Assembly (NCBI RefSeq): GCF_001316265.1
Contig: NZ_BBDN01000013.1
Location: 1 to 64,000 of the forward strand
Direction of reading: 5' to 3'
DNA length: 64,000 nucleotides
DNA from: Vulcanisaeta sp. JCM 16159
GTDB taxonomy: Archaea > Thermoproteota > Thermoprotei > Thermoproteales > Thermocladiaceae
The position numbers and the translations under genes are program-made. Under the pieces are notes generated by a model. The model did no database searches and had not been told where the DNA came from. It was given only the letters and a program-made list of their open reading frames with translations. How positions within the stretch are numbered: the stretch's first letter is position 1; every line of letters starts with the position of its first letter. Below are positions 40,579 through 51,787 of this stretch, one piece after another.

Positions 40579-41704
40579 GTGGGTAATAATAGGGCTAAGG
40601 CATTATTGCTTGTTGCCGATAACGTTGGAGAAAATAGAATCAGGGAATTTCAATTGCTCAGTGAGGCTGGCGGTTATGAGGTTCTTGACACGATCATACA
40701 GAGGAGGAGGCCCGACACACGTTATTACCTAGGCATTGGTAAGTTAGGTGAGGTTGAGTCGCTCGTTAGGTCCCTTGGGCCTGACGTGGTGATTACGTAT
40801 CATCAATTAAACCCAATTCAGTACGTTAACCTTGAACGTAGATTAAAGGTTAAGGTCATGGATAGGATACTGCTGATCCTTGAAATTTTTGAGAGGAGGG
40901 CTGGTAGTAAGGAGCTAAGCTCCAGATTGAATTGACGAGGCTCAGGCTCGAGATTCCAAGGGTTAGGGAGTTCATTAGGCTCGCCAAGATGGGTGAGCAG
41001 ATAGGTTTCTACGGCGGTGGTGAGTATGCAATAGAGGCCTACTATAGGTACATGATGAGGAGGATAGCCCACATCAGGAGGGAGTTAAGTGCAATTAGGA
41101 GGAGGAGGGAGATGCTCGTAACTAAGAGGAGGGATTACGGGCTACCGCAGGTCGCGCTCACAGGCTATACGTCGGCCGGTAAAACCACGCTCTTTAATAG
41201 GTTGGCCGGGGAGAGTAAGTACGTTGATGGTAAGCCCTTCGCGACACTGGACACATACTCAAGGCTTGTTGATTTCAATGGGTTAAAAGCGATATTGACC
41301 GATACCATAGGCTTCATTGATGATTTACCACCATTACTTATCGAATCCTTCTACGCAACCATTGCTGAGGTGCTCAATGCGGATCTTGTTCTATTCATGG
41401 TGGATATAAGCGATGGTTACCAGGAATTCTCGAGGAAAATCATGAGCTCCATAAAGATATTTAATGACTTAGGGATACCCAGGTCTAGGATACTGCCTGT
41501 TCTCAATAAGATTGATTTAATGGATAATGTCGATATTAATGATAAAATAGGTCTTGTGAAAAGTGAATTCCCGGATTATGTGATAATATCGGCGAAGACA
41601 GGTATTGGCATTAACGACCTTAAAAACGCAATAAGGCTAGGTTAGAGCCTTTAATCATTGACAGGAAACATGGCAATAGTAAGGATTTTAACCCAATAGA
41701 TTAA
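40579..41704 (+). CDS. hflX: Ribosome-associated GTPase HflX
   Basis: HflX binds the 50S subunit and rescues stalled ribosomes. The N-terminal domain has RRRPDTRYYLGIGKLGEVES and MDRILLILEIFERRAGSKE. After a slip near 40925 it has LRLEIPRVREFIRLAKMGEQ and IGFYGGGEYAIEAYYRYMMR. The GTPase domain has VALTGYTSAGKTTLFNRLAG (G1), FATLDTYSR (G2), LTDTIGFIDDLPPLLIESF (G3), LNKIDLMDN (G4) and IISAKTGIGINDLKNAI (G5). A slip near 41640 hides the last 20 residues, ending SKDFNPID at 41704. The length is about 375 residues. Confidence 0.92.
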
Positions 41705-41714
41705 TCACCCATTA

Positions 41715-42198
41715 ATGGTCGAGGATCTAGAGACGTCTTTATTTCTTGAATACGCAAGGAGGAAGATAGCCTTTGAGTATGATAATGAAGATATGGCGAA
41801 TTAGCCGTTAAGATCCTGAGAACGTTGATTGAGAAGGGCGAGGCAGTACCTGATGAAACCCTAGCCCTAATCCTAGGCATAAGTGCCACGGAGATTAGGA
41901 GGATACTGCATGTAATGCATAAGGCTGGCCTCGTAGGCCTCATTCGCGAATCCACAGATCAGTATAGGTATGAGTATAAGTGGTTCATCAATAGGGACTT
42001 CATCAGGAAATTCCTCGTGCAGCATATCAACAATGTTTCATCAAAGTTAATGCATAGGATAAACGCGCTAGGCACAACCACGCTTTATATATGCCCAACA
42101 TGTTTCAGAGGCTACACGCTCGATGAGGCTTATGAATATGATTTTAGGTGCCTAGGGATGACACAGAATTAGTACAGGCGGATGTACCTCGGAAATAA
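41715..42198 (+). CDS. tfe: Transcription initiation factor TFE alpha
   Basis: TFE helps open promoter DNA. The winged-helix domain has AVKILRTLIEKGEAVPDETL, ALILGISATEIRRILHVMHK and AGLVGLIRESTDQYRYEYKW. A C-terminal zinc ribbon follows with TLYICPTCFRGYTLDEAYEY and, after a slip near 42152, DFRCPRDDTELVQ. A slip near 41798 separates the first 28 residues (MVEDLETSLFLEYARRKIAF). The ATG at 41715 lies 11 bases after the hflX stop. The ribbon shows CPTC but only one further Cys in view. The length is about 161 residues. Confidence 0.88.
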
Positions 42199-42296
42199 CA
42201 TTCCTTTCAAATGTCATTAAGAATTTACGTAGGGAGGAAAAGGAATAATACGATAAATTAATTTAATGATACGCTCATTTTAATCACACTATCGAA

Positions 42297-43648
42297 TTAA
42301 TACTTGCCTTTGGATAATACCCTAGCTGCCGTGATTAGCGGATGCCAAATTGGCGCTGTTGGTGGTGAATATGATAGATCAGCGAAGAAGAAGTCATCAA
42401 TGGTGGCGCCCTTCCCTATCAATGCGGCTGCCACGTCGATATAACCAGCAATTATTTTGTCAGGACCTATTACCTGAACTCCAAGAACCCTACCGCTTGA
42501 TTCGTCAATGATCATCTTAATATTAACTTGAACACCACCTGGGTAGTAATGAGCCGTGGTTCTAGCCTTAATCGTGGTAGATACAGGCTTGAACCCCTCC
42601 TCCCTTGCCTGCCTCTCCGTGAGCCCAGTCCTAGCCACGTAGAGACTAAACACCTTAGTCACGGCAGTACCTAACACACCTGGGAATTTTAGGAACCTAC
42701 CCTTAACCGCATTCGCACCAGCCACCTGCCCCATCTTATTAGCCGGCGGTGCCAATGCAACGTACATCCTCTTCCCAGTGATTAAGCTCCAGGTCTCAGC
42801 CACATCACCAGCCGCATAAACATTCGGCACAGAAGTCTCCATGTACTCATTAACCCAGACAGCCCCGGTCTCGCCGAGTCTCGCGCCGGCCTTAACTGCG
42901 AGATCCACGTCCGGCTTAACGCCAACACCCATAACCACCTTATCAATATTGTACTCGCCCTTCTCCGTAATGACCTTATTCACATGGCCATTAACACCCC
43001 TGAAGCCAACAACCTTCTCATTCAGGTGTAGCTCAACACCATTCTTAATGAGTTCATCATGTATTAGCTTAGCCATGTCCTCATCAAAAGTCGTTGGTAG
43101 TACGTGAGGCATCATCTCAAATAGGAGCACCCTCTTACCGAGGTTCCTAAGCGCCTCGGCGACCTCAAGGCCTATGTAGCCACCACCAACCACGGCAACT
43201 GTGCTCGCCTTCTCGACTTCCTCCCTTAATTTTGGCGCCTCATGTGGAAGCTAAGTGTCAATATGCCATTTAGGTCGTGGCCCTCCACAGGAAGTGTTAT
43301 TGGTTTTGCGCCAGTGGCTATTATGAGTACGTCCCATTGATACTTAACTGTTTCATTGCCCTCCCTGGCATACACGACCTGGTTCTTAGTGTCCACATCA
43401 AATACTTCAGCGTTTATTTTAACGGTTATTCTTCTCTCCTTAGCGAACTCCTCTGGGGTATATATCGCTAGGTCCTGAGCCTCCTTAACAACACCACCTA
43501 TGTAATAAGGTATTCCACAAGGTGCATGGCTTATGAATAGGCCCTTATCAAGCATCACTATCTCTGCCTCCGGGTCTAGTCTCCTAGCCCTAGCTGCTGC
43601 CGATGCGCCGGCGGCGCCGCCACCGACTATTACAACACGTTTGCCCAT
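42297..43648 (-). CDS. CoA-disulfide reductase-like FAD oxidoreductase
   Basis: The FAD domain starts RVVIVGGGAAGASAAARARR, then FISHAPCGIPYYIGGVVKEA, whose Cys matches the redox Cys of CoA-disulfide reductases and NADH oxidases. The NAD(P) domain has TVAVVGGGYIGLEVAEALRN. The second FAD motif is NVYAAGDVAETWSLITGKRM, followed by ALAPPANKMGQVAGANAVKG. The C-terminal dimer domain ends FFFADLSYSPPTAPIWHPLI. One slip near 43245 breaks it; the joined length of about 450 residues is normal. Roles include CoA-disulfide, elemental sulfur/polysulfide or oxygen reduction by NAD(P)H. It reads away from the divergent TFE gene region. Confidence 0.88.
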
Positions 43649-43687
43649 ATAGCCTCCAGAACTACTACGACTTAATTAGTTTTTCCA

Positions 43688-44634
43688 TTAGCCACAATCG
43701 CCATTGAGTCTCATTAATAACTCATTAATTATCTTCCTAGCGGCCAATGCATGCCTCCTTCTGATGGGGTATTGAATCGCTAATTCAGTGCCACCCAACT
43801 CACTCGCACTTCCATACTTGATGCACTCAGCCACGTATTTACTCACGTGGGGTGTTAATGTCCACGCTATTAATTCATGAATAACACCATCATCGATAAC
43901 GCTTGGTATTCTTTTCATCATCTTTATAAACGTTGATGAAACGAGGTACTTCCTATCAAGTATGTAATGGAGGAATTCATGAACGAAGGTATCAACTACA
44001 TTACTTATATCGTTTAACGTGAGGTCTCCCCTAGAGATAACATCATTTAACCTAAGTAGGTCCCAGATCGACAATGCGATTACCTCGTTCCTATTAATGG
44101 GTATTATCTTCCCGTAAATGGTCGGATTATGGGTAAGTAATATCTTGGCATGTCGGTCTCGAATACCTTACTCATTATCGTTGACGCCTTTAGTATTAAT
44201 TGAAAGTACGTATCCGCATTACTCCTTGCTATGCTTATCTCATCATCAACGTAGTACTCACAATCACTGCCACATGTGATCATTAACTTAATGAGCAATG
44301 TCGGGCTTGCCTTAATGGTTACTATGTATGTATGTCCATGCCCCCTCATACTCTCTATGGTCACGTACTTATTAACGTCATAATCCCTCATGAGTGATTC
44401 CACGGTATCTCTAGTAATTAAGGCGTACTCCTCACCATGGGGCATGAAGTCAGGATTAACGGAGCCCAATAAATTTAGGATTAGGTCGAGGGTGGATAAT
44501 GCGATTCTTAATTTAATGCGTTGTCTATTAAGTAAGAATACCAGTGTATTTATGGATTTTAAGTTGTTTAGGAAATCATTATGAAGCTTTCCAACATAGT
44601 TCCATGATAAGTTAGTCAACATGTTAATTATCAC
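43688..44634 (-). CDS. Putative zinc metallopeptidase (HEXXH) of unknown family
   Basis: Two frames join across a slip near 44125 to give about 315 residues. The first half (starting MIINMLTNLSWNYVGKLHND) is helical and of unknown type. The second half reads IYGKIIPINRNEVIALSIWD and then VVDTFVHEFLHYILDRKYLV, where HEFLH is an HExxH zinc motif on a helix. About 30 residues further, VIDDGVIHELIAWTLTPHVS could supply the third ligand (Glu or His). No signal peptide or membrane segment is seen. I do not recognise the family; peptidase activity is inferred from the motif only. Confidence 0.6.
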
Positions 44635-44739
44635 TGATGCAGTATTAATTTTATTATCCGTAATTTAAATGATTCTTCTTAGTGCATTGGCTATCCTTCT
44701 GCGCAATACTATAAAATTTCCAAGTGATGCGTCTACCAC

Positions 44740-46269
44740 GTGCCCTTGCCAATACTCAGTGGTGTTAAGCTCCCTGGATCACAGAATTGGGTGGCGTCGC
44801 CTCGGAACACCCCGTGGCCAGTAGGTTGGGTCTTGATGTTCTTAACCTAGGTGGTAATGCCGTTGATGCTGCAATAACAACATCACTTGCGCTGGCCCTT
44901 ACGCAACCACACCTGGGCGGCCTTGGTGGTGACTTCTTCGCAATGATTTACATCGCCAGGGAGGGGAGGGTTTACTTCTTAAATGCGAGTGGGTGGGCAC
45001 CGCGGAGACTAAGTAGGGAGTTATTAATGCAAAGGGGGTTGAATGCAGTACCAATAAGAGGTCCGCTATCACCTGTGGTTCCTGGATTATTAGCAGGGCT
45101 TCATGCAATGTGGAGGCGATTTGGAACCGATGAGTGGAGGTCCTTAGTAAGACCGGTCGTTGAGACTGCGAGGAAGGGTTTCCCAGCAAGTCCAAGCTTC
45201 GTTAAGGCCATAGAATCACTTAAGAGTGACATTGTTAATAATAATTACTTCAAGTCAGTATACCCAATAGATGCCAGGCCCTGGTATGTGGTTAGGATTG
45301 AGCCGTTGGTTAAGACCTTCGAATTAATAATGGAACACGGACCCGACATACTTTACAGAGGGAGATCGGTGAGGCTCTCGTGAATTACGTGCAGTCCGTT
45401 GGTGGTGTTATGGAAATGAGTGATTTAATGGAGTATGAACCTGAGTGGCGTGATCCACTGAGTATTGATTATAAGGGCTTAACCATCTACGAGTCACCGC
45501 CCAATACCCAGGGCATAACCACGTTGATGATATTAAGGCTTCTGGAGAAGTTGAATGTTAGTGCCAATACGTGGTCGCGTAGTAGGATTGAGACTTACCT
45601 GGCATTTATAGGATTGCCTATGAGTTTAGGGACTCGTACATTGGCGACCCAAGGTTCGTTGACGTGCCAATCAACAAACTCCTTGACCCGGAATTCCTGG
45701 AGTCCACGTATAGGTCCAGGGTTAGTAAGCAATTAAGTGGCTCCGGCGATACGACATACTTCGTGGTCGTGGATAGGGAGGGCAATATTGTAAGTGCCAT
45801 CCAAAGCCTATACCAGCACTTTGGTTCATTAGTTACCGAGCCTAAGTATGGGATTACACTCAATGATAGGGCGTCAGATTTCTCAATGGATGGTCCGAAC
45901 GCATTAATGCCAAGGAAGAGGCCGCTTCATACATTAAGTACTGTAATAATCACTAAGGATGGAGAACCAAAGTATGCACTTGGAACCTCTGGGGCCCACT
46001 TCAGACCGCAGCAACACACTTTATTCATAACGAACATTGTTGACTACGGATTAAGCCCCGTGGAAGCAATCGATGCGCCCAGGTTCCTGTGGGACAGAAA
46101 GTCATTAATCATTGAGGAGGGTTACGAAGTAACGGGCTTAACAGAGCCGCACCAAGTAATTAGGTACCCTGGGCGAACAGGCGTGGCAAGCATAGCCGCG
46201 TTTCTCAATAATGGTAGGAAACTGCTCTACGCCGATATACGCGGGGATGGGCTGGCCCTCGGTCAATAA
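44740..46269 (+). CDS. ggt: Gamma-glutamyltransferase-family protein
   Basis: The Ntn-hydrolase family order is seen: GVASEHPVASRLGLDVLNLG, GNAVDAAITTSLALALTQPH, LGGLGGDFFAMIYIA, then after slips near 45375 and 45610 the nucleophile region SGSGDTTYFVVVDREGNIVS (the Thr starting the mature small subunit) and RPLHTLSTVIITKDGEPKYA and LGTSGAHFRPQQ. Archaeal members act on gamma-glutamyl compounds or related amides; no glutathione is expected here, so the substrate is open. The coding style suggests a GTG start at 44740 with a slip near 44787, preceded by TATAAAAT (44710-44717). The length is about 510 residues. Confidence 0.85.
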
Positions 46270-46309
46270 CCTCATGTTTATGACTGCAAATGTATGTGGC
46301 GGGAAGTAC

Positions 46310-46334
46310 TTATAAATAGGATGCTTATCCTATT
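46310..46334 (+). promoter_or_regulatory. TATA box and palindromic operator before the ABC transporter
   Basis: TATAAATA at 46311-46318 is followed by the palindrome AATAGGATGCTTATCCTATT (46315-46334), with perfect 7-bp arms and a 6-base spacer, ending 5 bases before the ATG at 46340. Its position over the expected transcription start is that of a repressor site, for example for a metal-, heme- or corrinoid-responsive regulator. Confidence 0.5.
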
Positions 46335-46339
46335 ATCGT

Positions 46340-47421
46340 ATGTCGAGGGGTATTTCGAAGGCATTGGTTGTGGGAATAGTCGTAATAATCGCCGTGGTAA
46401 TCATAGCCTTATACTATGTAACTCAAGCCCAAACATCAAGGCAGAGCATGCATGGTGCTGGCGTTAATTATCCAATAACGGTGGTTGATTACTTGGGCCG
46501 TAACATCACGATATACTCACAACCAAGCACCATAGGCACTGTAAGCCCTGACTGCACACAAATAATATACGCATTGGGCTTTGGTGATAGGGTTGTTCTA
46601 ATTGACACTTATTCCGAGCAATTGCTTAAATACCTAAACGTCACAGTACCGAGTAATGTCACCACTATTAATTCAATATATGGGTCACCACCGATAGAAC
46701 CAATAATAACCGCACACCCATCACTACTCTGCGCAGACGCTGGTTTCCAGCCACAGCTTGTGCAGAGCGTTGGTACGTTAAGCGCGGCTAACATTACCGT
46801 GATATTCATAGGCGGTACGAGCAATACAAACGTGACCGACATAGAAAGTGACATAATGCTAATGGCTAAGGCACTCGGTGTTCCAGGTAAGGGCGAGGAG
46901 GTAATAAGTCACATGAATGCCGTCATCAATTACGTAGAGGGTAAGGTCTCAAATGAGCCAGGGTAACCGTAGCCTACATATCGTGGTACAACCCAATCTA
47001 TGTCGCGGGTAATTCCTCATTTGTTGGTTACTACATTAATCTAGCCGGTGGTTACGATCCATTCAACGGCATGTACCCCACGGTAAGCCCAAGCCAATTA
47101 CTCACGGTTAACCCTGACTATATAATTGCTGATGACTTCATGGGTAACTACACGGCAACTCTCCAGGCAATACTCTCAATACCTGGAATAAACAGTACGG
47201 ATGCGGTCAGGGAGGGCCACATATACGTACTTGGTGATTTCGCGGAGAGCCTCATCGAGGAGCCTGGACCACTCTCTGTTTATGGGGCTCTATTGCTCGC
47301 CATGATACTTCACCCAGGCGCATTCGGCCTTAATTCAACGGCCATACCGCACTATATAAGTGCCCAGTGGGTTAATCAATATGTTAAGCCCAACCTAAAC
47401 ATTGCATTGGGCAATGGGTGA
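46340..47421 (+). CDS. ABC transporter substrate-binding protein (BtuF/FhuD type)
   Basis: The protein has an N-terminal anchor (ALVVGIVVIIAVVIIALYYV) and a class III periplasmic-binding fold: PITVVDYLGRNITI, then IGTVSPDCTQIIYALGFGDR, IEPIITAHPSLLCAD and, after a slip near 46965, AYISWYNPIYVAGNSSFVGY and TVNPDYIIADDF. This family binds corrinoids, heme or ferric chelates outside the membrane. The stop overlaps the permease start (GTGATTA). The genes downstream for cobalamin adenosylation and methylmalonyl-CoA mutase favour corrinoid as the ligand, by inference. The length is about 360 residues. Confidence 0.85.
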
Positions 47422-48419
47422 TTACAACGGTAAAGGACTTCATCATTAAATTCCTTTGGATCTTTATTCCATTATTACTAATAGGCATTGTCCTGAACCT
47501 CATTATTGGTGAAGTTACGATTCCAATAAAGGCGTTATTTGATCCAACAAATGCCTACAGAATTATAATGATGGATATTAGGCTACCAGAGGTACTTGCA
47601 TGTTTAGTAGTTGGTAGTAACTTGGCTGTTGCTGGCGCCGTCATGCAGGCCGTGTTTAGAAACCCACTTGCAGAACCCTACGTGACTGGTACGGCATCTG
47701 GGGCGTTATTTGGGGCGTTGCTGGGCTTATTAACATACGCACTATTCAGGGCCTCCCCCCTCTCACCAATTATACTCATGCCAATACTATCATTCCTAGG
47801 TGCCCTACTCGCCACATCAATTGTGGTGATTTTCGGCAGAGGGTATTGGCTATCCCTCATCCTGGCGGGTATTGCCGTTTCAATACTATTCTCATCAATC
47901 GTGATGATACTAGACACGTACTTACTAACCATAATCCCAACATTACCAGCAATTGTTTACTTATTGTTCGGCACTGTGAGCGGTGTTAATTGGGGTGAGG
48001 ACATCGTTATGCTTAGCGTGAGTTTACCGATCCTGGTGTACATAGTCATGAGTAGTCACGAGATTAATTTACTAATGATGAGTGATGAGGTGGCTCAGGC
48101 CGGTGGTGTGAGTCCTAGGGCATTCCGAAACCTACTAATTGCCTTAGTTGGGTTATTAACCGCGGTGACTGTATCTTTCACGGGCATCATAGGCTTCGTG
48201 GGTCTCATGACCCCTCACATAACTCGATTACTAATATCGAGCTCCGACAATTCAAGGGTCATACCACTATCGGTCATTTCAGGTTCCACAATAATGCTCT
48301 ATGCAAATGTTGCCAGCAAGGTGTTGGTTCCCGGAGTTGTTATGCCTATAACGGCAATAACAAGTCTCTTTGGTGTTCCAGTATTGTTAGTGTTGCTCAG
48401 GGGTGGTCGCAATGGGTAA
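47418..48419 (+). CDS. ABC transporter permease (BtuC/FecCD type)
   Basis: The 333-residue membrane protein has the family motifs DIRLPEVLACLVVGSNLAVA, GAVMQAVFRNPLAEPYVTGT and GIIGFVGLMTPHITRLLI, and about nine or ten membrane helices. It pairs with the binding protein just upstream and the ATPase just downstream, whose starts overlap it, so the three form one operon for corrinoid, heme or iron-chelate import. The frame is intact. GTG 47418 is the start. Confidence 0.9.
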   Translation: MITTVKDFIIKFLWIFIPLLLIGIVLNLIIGEVTIPIKALFDPTNAYRIIMMDIRLPEVLACLVVGSNLAVAGAVMQAVFRNPLAEPYVTGTASGALFGALLGLLTYALFRASPLSPIILMPILSFLGALLATSIVVIFGRGYWLSLILAGIAVSILFSSIVMILDTYLLTIIPTLPAIVYLLFGTVSGVNWGEDIVMLSVSLPILVYIVMSSHEINLLMMSDEVAQAGGVSPRAFRNLLIALVGLLTAVTVSFTGIIGFVGLMTPHITRLLISSSDNSRVIPLSVISGSTIMLYANVASKVLVPGVVMPITAITSLFGVPVLLVLLRGGRNG

Positions 48420-49173
48420 TTACGTGGTTAGATTTGTGAATGCCAGGATCGGCTATGAGGAGCCAATCATTAGGGATATCGCGCTTAATATACCAACGTC
48501 AAGCCTAACAACGATACTCGGGCCCAATGGGTCTGGAAAAACCACGTTACTTAGGGCCATAATAAAGTATGCAAGTCTCTTTGGCGGTTATATCTACATT
48601 GATGGTAAGAACATTAGTGAGGTATCGATTAGGGACTTGCCGAGATACGTATCATACTCGCCGGCCGAGATTTACTCGCAAATGGCGTTAACAGTCCTCG
48701 ATGTGGTTATGAGTTCACGAAATGGCGGTGGCTGGGTAAGTAAGGGTGAAGCAATTGCCGCACTTAAGTACCTGGGTATAGACGATATTGCGAATAGAAG
48801 GTTTGATGAATTGAGTACCGGCCAGAAGAGACTTGTTTTGATAGCGAGGGCGTTGGCTTCGAAGGCCCCATTACTATTGATGGATGAACCAACGTCAAAC
48901 CTAGACCTCGGTAATAAGTATAGGGTTATCCATACGTTGAGAAGGATCGTTAATGATAGGGGGGTTACGGTGATAGCCGCCGGTCATGACATTGACCTGG
49001 CGTTGGCCAGTGATTGGGTTGTGGCGTTGAAGGATGGTGAGGTTATGGCGATGGGTGTTCCAGAGGATATAATTAATGGTAAGGTTTTAAGTGAGTTGTA
49101 TGGTGTTGATGTGGAGGTTTTTGACGTGGATGGGCATAGGCTTATTTATGTTCGTGATGAGTTCATAAAATAA
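48412..49173 (+). CDS. ABC transporter ATP-binding protein (BtuD/FecE type)
   Basis: The nucleotide-binding domain shows Walker A TILGPNGSGKTTLLRAIIKY, Q-loop region YVSYSPAEIYSQMALTVLDV, signature ELSTGQKRLVLIARALA, Walker B PLLLMDEPTSNLDLGNK and the switch His in VIAAGHDIDLALASDWVVAL. The signature is LSTGQ instead of LSGGQ, as in some BtuD-type proteins. ATG 48412 overlaps the permease stop. At 254 residues it is full length and the frame is intact. Confidence 0.9.
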   Translation: MGNYVVRFVNARIGYEEPIIRDIALNIPTSSLTTILGPNGSGKTTLLRAIIKYASLFGGYIYIDGKNISEVSIRDLPRYVSYSPAEIYSQMALTVLDVVMSSRNGGGWVSKGEAIAALKYLGIDDIANRRFDELSTGQKRLVLIARALASKAPLLLMDEPTSNLDLGNKYRVIHTLRRIVNDRGVTVIAAGHDIDLALASDWVVALKDGEVMAMGVPEDIINGKVLSELYGVDVEVFDVDGHRLIYVRDEFIK

Positions 49174-49251
49174 CCTTCTCATTAGTTATATTTACTTTAT
49201 TTTTGGATACTGAGAAAAATTTATTTAATGCATCGATAGGTATTCGCCGTT

Positions 49252-51087
49252 ATGTTTGGATGGGGTGGACATGTATTAAGGATTGATCTATCCAAGAGGA
49301 AATTCGTTGTTCAATCACTCAATTCATCACTCGCCCAGAATTACATTGGTGGTAGGGGTTTCGCGATAAAGACTTTATGGGACGAACTACCACCTGGCGC
49401 TGACCCACTAAGTCCATTGAATAAGTTAATATTAGCTGTCGGCCCATTAACGGCATTGCCAATACCCAACAGCGGCAAGTTGCTCGTGGCTGCCAAGAGC
49501 CCATTAACTGGCGGTTATGGTGATGGTAATATTGGTTCATGGCTGGCCATTCATATGAGGAGGGCAGGCCTTGACATGATAATAATCGAGGGTAAGGCAG
49601 AGGAGCCACGTACTTGTACATCGAGAATAAGGGCGATGAATTTAGAGTTGATTTTAATAGTGCGGAGGATTTATGGGGTCTTGACTCCTTCACCACAGAG
49701 GATAGGTTGAAGAGAATCCATGGTAGCGACGTTGGCATGGTATTAATAGGGCCTGCCGGTGAGAGGCTCGTGAGGTTTGCAACCATCGTTGCACAGAAGG
49801 GTCGTAGTGGTGGTAGGCCCGGCATAGGGGCGGTTATGGGTAGCAAGAACCTGAAGGCAGTGGTTATGAGGGGTCATGGCGATGTTAAGGTCGCAGATCC
49901 AGCACTTAGGAAGATGGGTGTTGATGCCATAGTGGCTACGAAGTCCAAGCCTAATTACCCATTCTGGATGAGGCAAGGCACCACATCAACTGTGGAGTGG
50001 GCCCAGGAGGCCAGTGTGTTGCCTACGTATAATTATACTGAGGGTCAATTCGATGAGTACGAGAAAATAGGTGGCTTTGCGGTTGAGAGGAGTAAGGTCG
50101 TGACGAGGTCTTGTCCGCAGTGCGTCATGGCATGTGGTCACGTGGTTAAGGACACTGAGGGCGAACTTGCGGAGCTTGATTATGAGAATATTGCAATGCT
50201 TGGTAGTAACCTCGGTATTGGTGACTTAACGAAGGTGGCCTACCTCAATAGGATCGCGGACATGATGGGCATGGACACAATAAGCCTAGGCTCCACATTG
50301 GGCTTCGCAATGGAGGCATCGGAAAAGGGTCTTCTTAAGGATAAGATTGAGTGGGGTGATTATAAGAGGGCTGCTGAGGTCGCCATGGACATAGCGCTGC
50401 AAAGGACGGAACTAGGTAGGTTACTTGGTAAGGGTGTTAAGGCTGCGTCGATGGAGTTGGGGCCCGAGGCCACGGAATTCGCAATGCATGTTAAGGGCCT
50501 CGAGATAAGTGCCTATGACTGTCACGCAGCGCCTGGAATGGCGCTCGCATTCTCCACAAGCCCCATTGGCGCTCATCATAAGGATGCTTGGTTAATATCC
50601 TGGGAGGTTCAGAGGGGTAGGTTTGACTATACCAGGGAGAAGGTTGAGAAGCTTGTGGAGATGCAGAACATTAGGGTGGTTTGTTCGAGACTATAGTTAC
50701 GTGTAGGTTCCCATGGGTTGAGGTTGGGCTTGAGATTGATTGGTACTTCCGCCTATTCAAGGCTGCCACGGGCATGGACATGAACATGGAGGTACTAAGT
50801 ACAATAAATAATAGGATTTATACGCTGATTAGGGCGTTTTGGATTAGGGAGTATGGTCATTGGGATAGGCTTACGATACACCGCCTGCCAAGTGGTTTAA
50901 GAGACCGTTAAGTAAGGGGCCGCTTAAGGGTGCTAAGCTTGATTATGATGGCTACCAGAAAATGCTTAGTTGGTATTACGAATTGAGGGGTTGGGATGAG
51001 AGGGGCATACCGAGGAAGGATACCTTGAGGCATTTAGGGCTTGATTTCGTTATTCCACAGCTCGAGTCTAGGGTTAATCTTAATTGA
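49252..51087 (+). CDS. Tungsten-containing aldehyde:ferredoxin oxidoreductase (second copy)
   Basis: The AOR order is clear: MFGWGGHVLRIDLSKRKFVV, NYIGGRGFAIKTLWDELPPG, SGKLLVAAKSPLTGGYGDGN, PGIGAVMGSKNLKAVVMRGH, the cluster SCPQCVMACGHVVKDTEGEL, NLGIGDLTKVAYLNRIADMM and LEISAYDCHAAPGMALAFST. Slips near 49610, 50685 and 50880 break the frame; the corrected C-terminus runs to 51087. The length is about 612 residues. It lies between the corrinoid-type transporter and the cobalamin adenosyltransferase. An aldehyde linked to propionyl-CoA metabolism is possible but not shown. Confidence 0.92.
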
Positions 51088-51105
51088 ATTTAATAACGAA
51101 TTAAG

Positions 51106-51115
51106 TTTATATAAT
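51106..51115 (+). promoter_or_regulatory. TATA box for cobalamin adenosyltransferase
   Basis: TTTATATAAT lies 22-31 bases before ATG 51137, again fitting a leaderless message and favouring that start over GTG 51131. Confidence 0.5.
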
Positions 51116-51136
51116 GATTATACGTGACTTGTGATA

Positions 51137-51748
51137 ATGAGTAATGAGTGCCGCCTACCTTTATTTGCGGATTGTAAAGAGGTTGATGACAGCATCAAGT
51201 GCCCTGGCGATAGTGGCTATAGCGTAATACCATTGTTCGGCAGGAGGGTTAGGGTTCGTAAGGATTCAGCACCAATAAGGCTTATGGGTTGTTTAGATGA
51301 ATTATCGAACATAGCAAACAATGTTAGGCTCAACTTCAGTGGTAATGCGGTTGGTAAATTAGCATCGATAGTCATGGCATTATCCATGCAGTTAAATGCT
51401 TACCTGGTCCAGGGCACAGATGACAGGTTAACCAGGATTAGGAATGTGGAGAGCCTACTAATGTCTAGAATTGCCGAGTTATGTCGTGGATTTAAGGGGC
51501 CGCTTGGCTGGATAATAGCGACGACGCCCGAGGTGCAGGCGCTAGATACCATAAGGGTTAAGTTAAGGGAGTGCGGTAGGATAGCATCATCCATGCTTAA
51601 TGACTATCAATTAGCAATTAATGTAATTAGTATTATGAATCATGCCGATAAGTTGGTCGCCCAGGCCATGTACTGCGTGGGTAGTGGTCGTGTATTTAGG
51701 ACTGTTGATGATGCCGTGAATTATTTGTTAAGTGATGTCACGGGATAA
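51137..51748 (+). CDS. Cob(I)alamin adenosyltransferase, PduO-like
   Basis: The sequence has GRRVRVRKDSAPIRLMGCLD followed by ELSNIANNVRLNFSGNAVGK, which resembles the ATP-binding entry of PduO-type adenosyltransferases (Lys-Asp...Gly-x-[VL]-Asp-Glu-Leu). The rest is helical, with LASIVMALSMQLNAYLVQGT and VKLRECGRIASSMLNDYQLA, echoing the usual Arg-x-x-x-R helix. It would make adenosylcobalamin, the cofactor of the methylmalonyl-CoA mutase encoded next. It is somewhat diverged at the N-terminus. The length is about 203 residues and the frame is intact. Confidence 0.75.
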   Translation: MSNECRLPLFADCKEVDDSIKCPGDSGYSVIPLFGRRVRVRKDSAPIRLMGCLDELSNIANNVRLNFSGNAVGKLASIVMALSMQLNAYLVQGTDDRLTRIRNVESLLMSRIAELCRGFKGPLGWIIATTPEVQALDTIRVKLRECGRIASSMLNDYQLAINVISIMNHADKLVAQAMYCVGSGRVFRTVDDAVNYLLSDVTG

Positions 51749-51787
51749 AGACAGATTTATTAGCTAATAATTATTTGTAAATTATTA

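Noticed and set aside
47678-47932. Minus-strand frame inside the transporter permease
   Set aside because: It is opposite a well-supported membrane protein gene and has no likeness of its own.
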